Shown: piece after piece, positions 60,724-64,000 of the stretch
How the letters are laid out: the number at the start of each line of letters is the position of its first letter
Numbering within the stretch: the stretch's first letter is position 1
The notes under the pieces: generated by a model
What the model was told of the DNA's origin: nothing
Databases searched by the model: none
The model's input: only the letters and a program-made list of their open reading frames with translations
Translations under genes and position numbers: made by a program
Assembly: GCF_013373865.1 (NCBI RefSeq)
Contig: NC_050472.1
Coordinates: 24,266,292 to 24,330,291, forward strand
Reading direction: 5' to 3'
Source of the DNA: Monomorium pharaonis
Lineage: Eukaryota; Arthropoda; Insecta; Hymenoptera; Formicidae
Length of the DNA: 64,000 bases

Positions 60724-62001
60724 CGATAGATGTGATGGTATGATTGGACTGTGGGGAGAAGGGAAAAAAATAAAAATTGCAGAGATAAAGAACCAATAAT
60801 AATGTTTCGATATCAGTATAGATTAATTTTAATCCCGATTTAACTTACCATTTATTTTCTTTAAATCTTAGAATTAGAATAAAATTAAAAAAATACAGAG
60901 TAAATTAAACTAAAATTAAAGTCAATCTAAACATTGGGATAAGATTTGGTTTTTATAATTGCACAGTAGAAGACATTTTATGTTCATTAAAACCGATTCT
61001 TGTTAAAAGATGTTAAATTTAACACACATTTTCCCTAATTGTGTTTTGTAACTTTTTGTTTTTTCTTTCGCTTTCCCTTAAAAAGTGTCCAATTATATAT
61101 ATTTTTTATATATAGAAAGTATAACATAGTTGCAAACTGAAACATTATCTGAAAAGTATATAACCATAAAATTCAATCAAATTTAGGGGAAAAATTCAAG
61201 TAAGAAAAATAATAGAATTGTAATTTATTTTATTTGTATGTGTAATACATAACATTATACAGAATTATAGATTTTTTTAGTAAATTGTACAATAATTTCA
61301 AATATTATTTTAATGAACATGCAGGAGCGAATTATATATCTATTCTAAGATGTTTATATATTTGAATTGTAAAAAAATAATTACAAAATAATTACAAAAT
61401 AATACAATATGTCCACGCTCCTAAAAAATTTCATGTTACTATAATAAAATAAAAAATACAAAAAATGATTTACTTCTTATTTTACAATAAAGCCTATTTT
61501 AGACACATAAAAGAGAAGCTTGTTAAATATTTGAATATATGTTCGTAAATAAACTACTTATTTATAAAGTTTGAGAATTTTCTTTTACAAGTATCTTCAC
61601 AGGGATGGTCTTGTATAAAACGTACCGTGTTTAAGAATTTTACCTGAGTACAAGTTAAAAAAACAATATCAGAGGACGTATCACATTCCATGATTTTTTA
61701 ACGTCTCAATGTGGAACAAAATATAACTGTTCTTTTAGCTTTCTGTTAAAAAAGAAATCCAATGTTTTTTTGCTTTGATTGGAACCACGACAGTTTATAC
61801 AGCGCATATATACATTATCTTTCTAACTGTAAATGTAAAATTTTCTAACTGTAGTTTCAGAGAAATACACCAATGGACAACTGCAATATAAAAAGAATTT
61901 TATATAGTTGCACACAAGTTCTCGTATTTAATAAATGTAAAATTAATTTAGGTATTTTAACTATTAAAATGAATATTTACCTTGTACAAGAGCTTCATTA
62001 C
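60724..62001. other. AT-rich intergenic DNA and presumptive 3' UTR
   Basis: No open frame with homology and no clear repeat structure. The part adjoining 62001 probably contains the 3' UTR of the minus-strand gene whose stop is at 62002-62004. I cannot place a poly(A) signal with confidence. Confidence 0.4.
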
Positions 62002-63540
62002 TTATTCATAATGCTCATGAAACCTATCATCATGACCCCAACCTTTATTTTTTTCCCTCGGTGGTGTTGTTCTCAATAAATTTGACTTTGCATTAATATT
62101 TCCTTTCTTTGGTTTATCTAATGCACCCGAACCCCGTATTGCTCTTGGAACACTGGAATTTTTTGAATAACTGCCATGTTCGGATATATCATTTTTCGTT
62201 TCGTCCCTTATAATTCGTTGATTGTTTTCAACTTCTCGTAATTGATTATCTAGAATATCAAAAAATAGTGTATAGCTCAATTATCTAATAATAGCGCAAA
62301 TATAATATTCATATAATATTTATATACATAATGTTTAACTTTTAACAAGTTATTACCATTTTCAGTCGTTGCGATCACTTTTAATTCTTCATGAGAAAAT
62401 GGATGTTCAAAAGAAAGAGACTTAATATTCGAGAAATAAAAATGTTTCACTCGTGTGTCCTTAATTTCGTAGTCATTATTGACTAATTCTATCACTAGCA
62501 ATAATGCCGCATAGTTTTCAGGACTCTGTAAGTTTTCTTTTACCAATAGTTGCCTAATTGTCATGATTAAGTTTTCTAATCCTCCTGGACATGCTGCATA
62601 GAGGTCTTTACCAGATCTAAGAATCTAAACAAGAGATCTCTTGATAATCATAACATCAAACTTTTATATATAAGCTTCATTATTTTATCTCTTTATATGT
62701 TATTTTGTATACATCCAAAATCTTACCTGTATCATAATGAAATAAATATTATCTTTGGGATTATCTTGCAGTAGATCCTCCAAATATTGAATTAACGGTT
62801 CAGCCAATATCTTTAATCTATTCCCATCGCTCAGTCTCATATGATAATAAACCTCTGCGTGAAGTAAGACCTTATTGGCAAATGTCTTCCTATCCTCTAG
62901 TCTATCTTTTTCCTTAGCTAAAAAGGATACAACATGAGTACACTGTAGTTGTAGTACAAAGATTAAAAAGTAACGCTGTCAAACACTCACACATATAATT
63001 ATCCTGCAAAAAACGTAAGAAGCGACTTCGTATACTGTTTTTGCTACTGTCTTCCAACAGAGCAATTTTATTATCACTGAATATCATGGCTATCTTTATG
63101 GTCAATGAGTGGTACACAGCCTGCTTCCAAAGAGAGTCACACACATATCTGAAATTCACAACTTTGATTAGAAGATGCCACTAAGACTGACTGTAATACT
63201 AAACTTTGATAGGGAGACTTGTTATCAGAGCTGAATGTTTATGTATAAAATATAAATAATTTATATTATGTATATACAATGTAAACCATGTTCAACATGT
63301 CTATGTAAACAATATAAAAAGGTTTGCGTGATACCTCAAACTGTCCTCGTTGACCGCGACGGTCAGCAGGTCCACAATTTCCTGGACCAGCTGCGGTGGG
63401 ACGCACTCGCGCTCGTCGTAGGAGACCAACTTATCTATTATGTCCTTCAGGATCTTGCTGCCGCCCCCTCCCCCCGGTCTACGTAGACCCTGGTCCTGGT
63501 TCAGACTGGACCATCCACGACCACGACCGAACGAAGTCAT
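62002..63540 (-). CDS. Probable MIF4G-domain-like protein (356 aa)
   Basis: Five coding exons, all GT-AG with matching phases: 63540-63335 (ATG), 63148-62991, 62917-62727, 62624-62357 and 62249-62002 (TAA). The short N-terminus is Gly/Arg-rich (SFGRGRGW, then a five-Gly run). Residues about 28-250 are helical-repeat-like, with KILKDIIDKLVSYDERECVP, SIRSRFLRFLQDNYM, AEPLIQYLEDLLQDNP, and LLLVIELVNNDYE before VKHFYFSNI. This resembles the end of MIF4G domains in small translation or histone-mRNA factors (MIF4GD/SLIP1, CTIF, PAIP1 group). The last exon is charged and disordered, ending with a Trp/acidic motif GWGHDDRFHEHYE that may bind a partner. The family assignment rests on pattern only; the gene structure is firmer. 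If correct, it acts in the cytoplasm on mRNA translation. Confidence 0.75.
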
Positions 63541-64000
63541 CCTTTCTGGAAGACACTCAACACAACACTGACTTGACTGACTCAACAGCTGAACTTGCTT
63601 GATGTGAAAAACGTGCGTGAGTCAATATACGTCTCCGCCCAAGCAACGATGCGATTTGAAAACTTGATTAAAAAATACAGACGAAGAGGCAAGATAATCT
63701 GATCCGACCACTTGCTGTTTTTCAGGTTTTATTGAAGGTGTACAGTTGCGAACGGAGCATGAATCCTGAAGTTGTTTCCTGCATCAGCACGATGTTACAC
63801 CTTCTGCACTCGCTATGAGATAGATGTAGAGGATTGGCATTAGGAGAGAAAGAGATGAGAAACGTAAAGTTCTCTCAAGGGATATATAAATCTTATAGGT
63901 TTATTCTTCGCAACTGAGTTTTTTAGAACCTCTTCGCAGTATTTTTTTCTTCTTTTCTCCATAATGTCAAATTTGCATATTTATCTCATTTCAAGCGAGG
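63541..64000. other. 5' flank of the MIF4G-like gene
   Basis: Contains the presumptive 5' UTR and promoter of the minus-strand gene starting at 63540. An in-frame extension upstream of the ATG uses no ATG. Nothing else is recognised; a neighbouring gene could begin beyond the window edge. Confidence 0.4.

Overview
The window is nuclear DNA of an insect, most likely a hymenopteran. That placement is an impression from gene families, spliced small-to-medium introns, abundant dinucleotide microsatellites and short AT-rich transposons; no marker fixes the species. There are no bacterial features, rRNA, recognisable tRNA genes or CRISPR arrays. All four cellular protein genes I can support lie on the minus strand, and most of the sequence is intron, intergenic DNA and repeats.

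Layout. (1) 1-15.77 kb: no coding exon recognised; GC-rich simple-sequence DNA alternating with AT-rich stretches, probably the long first intron of the next gene. (2) 15.77-16.78 kb: first coding exon of an activin/inhibin-beta class TGF-beta ligand (prodomain only; the mature cysteine-knot domain is not seen). (3) 17-21 kb: GC-rich, microsatellite-laden DNA upstream of it. (4) 21.9-22.5 kb: composite inverted repeat with a long hairpin. (5) 23.16-25.16 kb: complete three-exon bHLH gene of the Fer3/FERD3L type, carrying a solo LTR in intron 2 and a TA-flanked foldback element in intron 1. (6) 25.2-31.4 kb: non-coding DNA with two more inverted-repeat elements. (7) 31.46-48.16 kb: complete PPIP5K gene (inositol pyrophosphate kinase/phosphatase), reconstructed here as 27 coding exons whose phases all join, 1700 codons plus stop. 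Its intron 10 holds a hAT element with a perfect 8-bp target-site duplication, itself inserted into an older TA-flanked element. (8) 50.8-51.4 kb: GC-richer presumptive PPIP5K promoter region. (9) 51.40-60.72 kb: two intact, virtually identical Ty3/Gypsy elements of the CsRn1 type in direct tandem. (10) 62.00-63.54 kb: five-exon gene for a 356-aa protein that looks like a MIF4G-type helical-repeat translation factor.

How it fits together. The cellular genes are functionally unrelated (secreted ligand, neural-type transcription factor, inositol pyrophosphate metabolism, probable mRNA/translation factor), so no operon-like logic applies. The most notable structure is the retrotransposon pair: four LTRs arranged LTR-gag-pol-LTR / LTR-gag-pol-LTR, with one copy of the target-site duplication on each outer side and exactly one between them. 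Simple LTR-LTR recombination would not give this. It implies duplication of element plus TSD, repeated insertion at one site, or an assembly artefact. I found no wholly new biological system; the tandem element, the nested transposons and the foldback elements are the parts most worth a second look.
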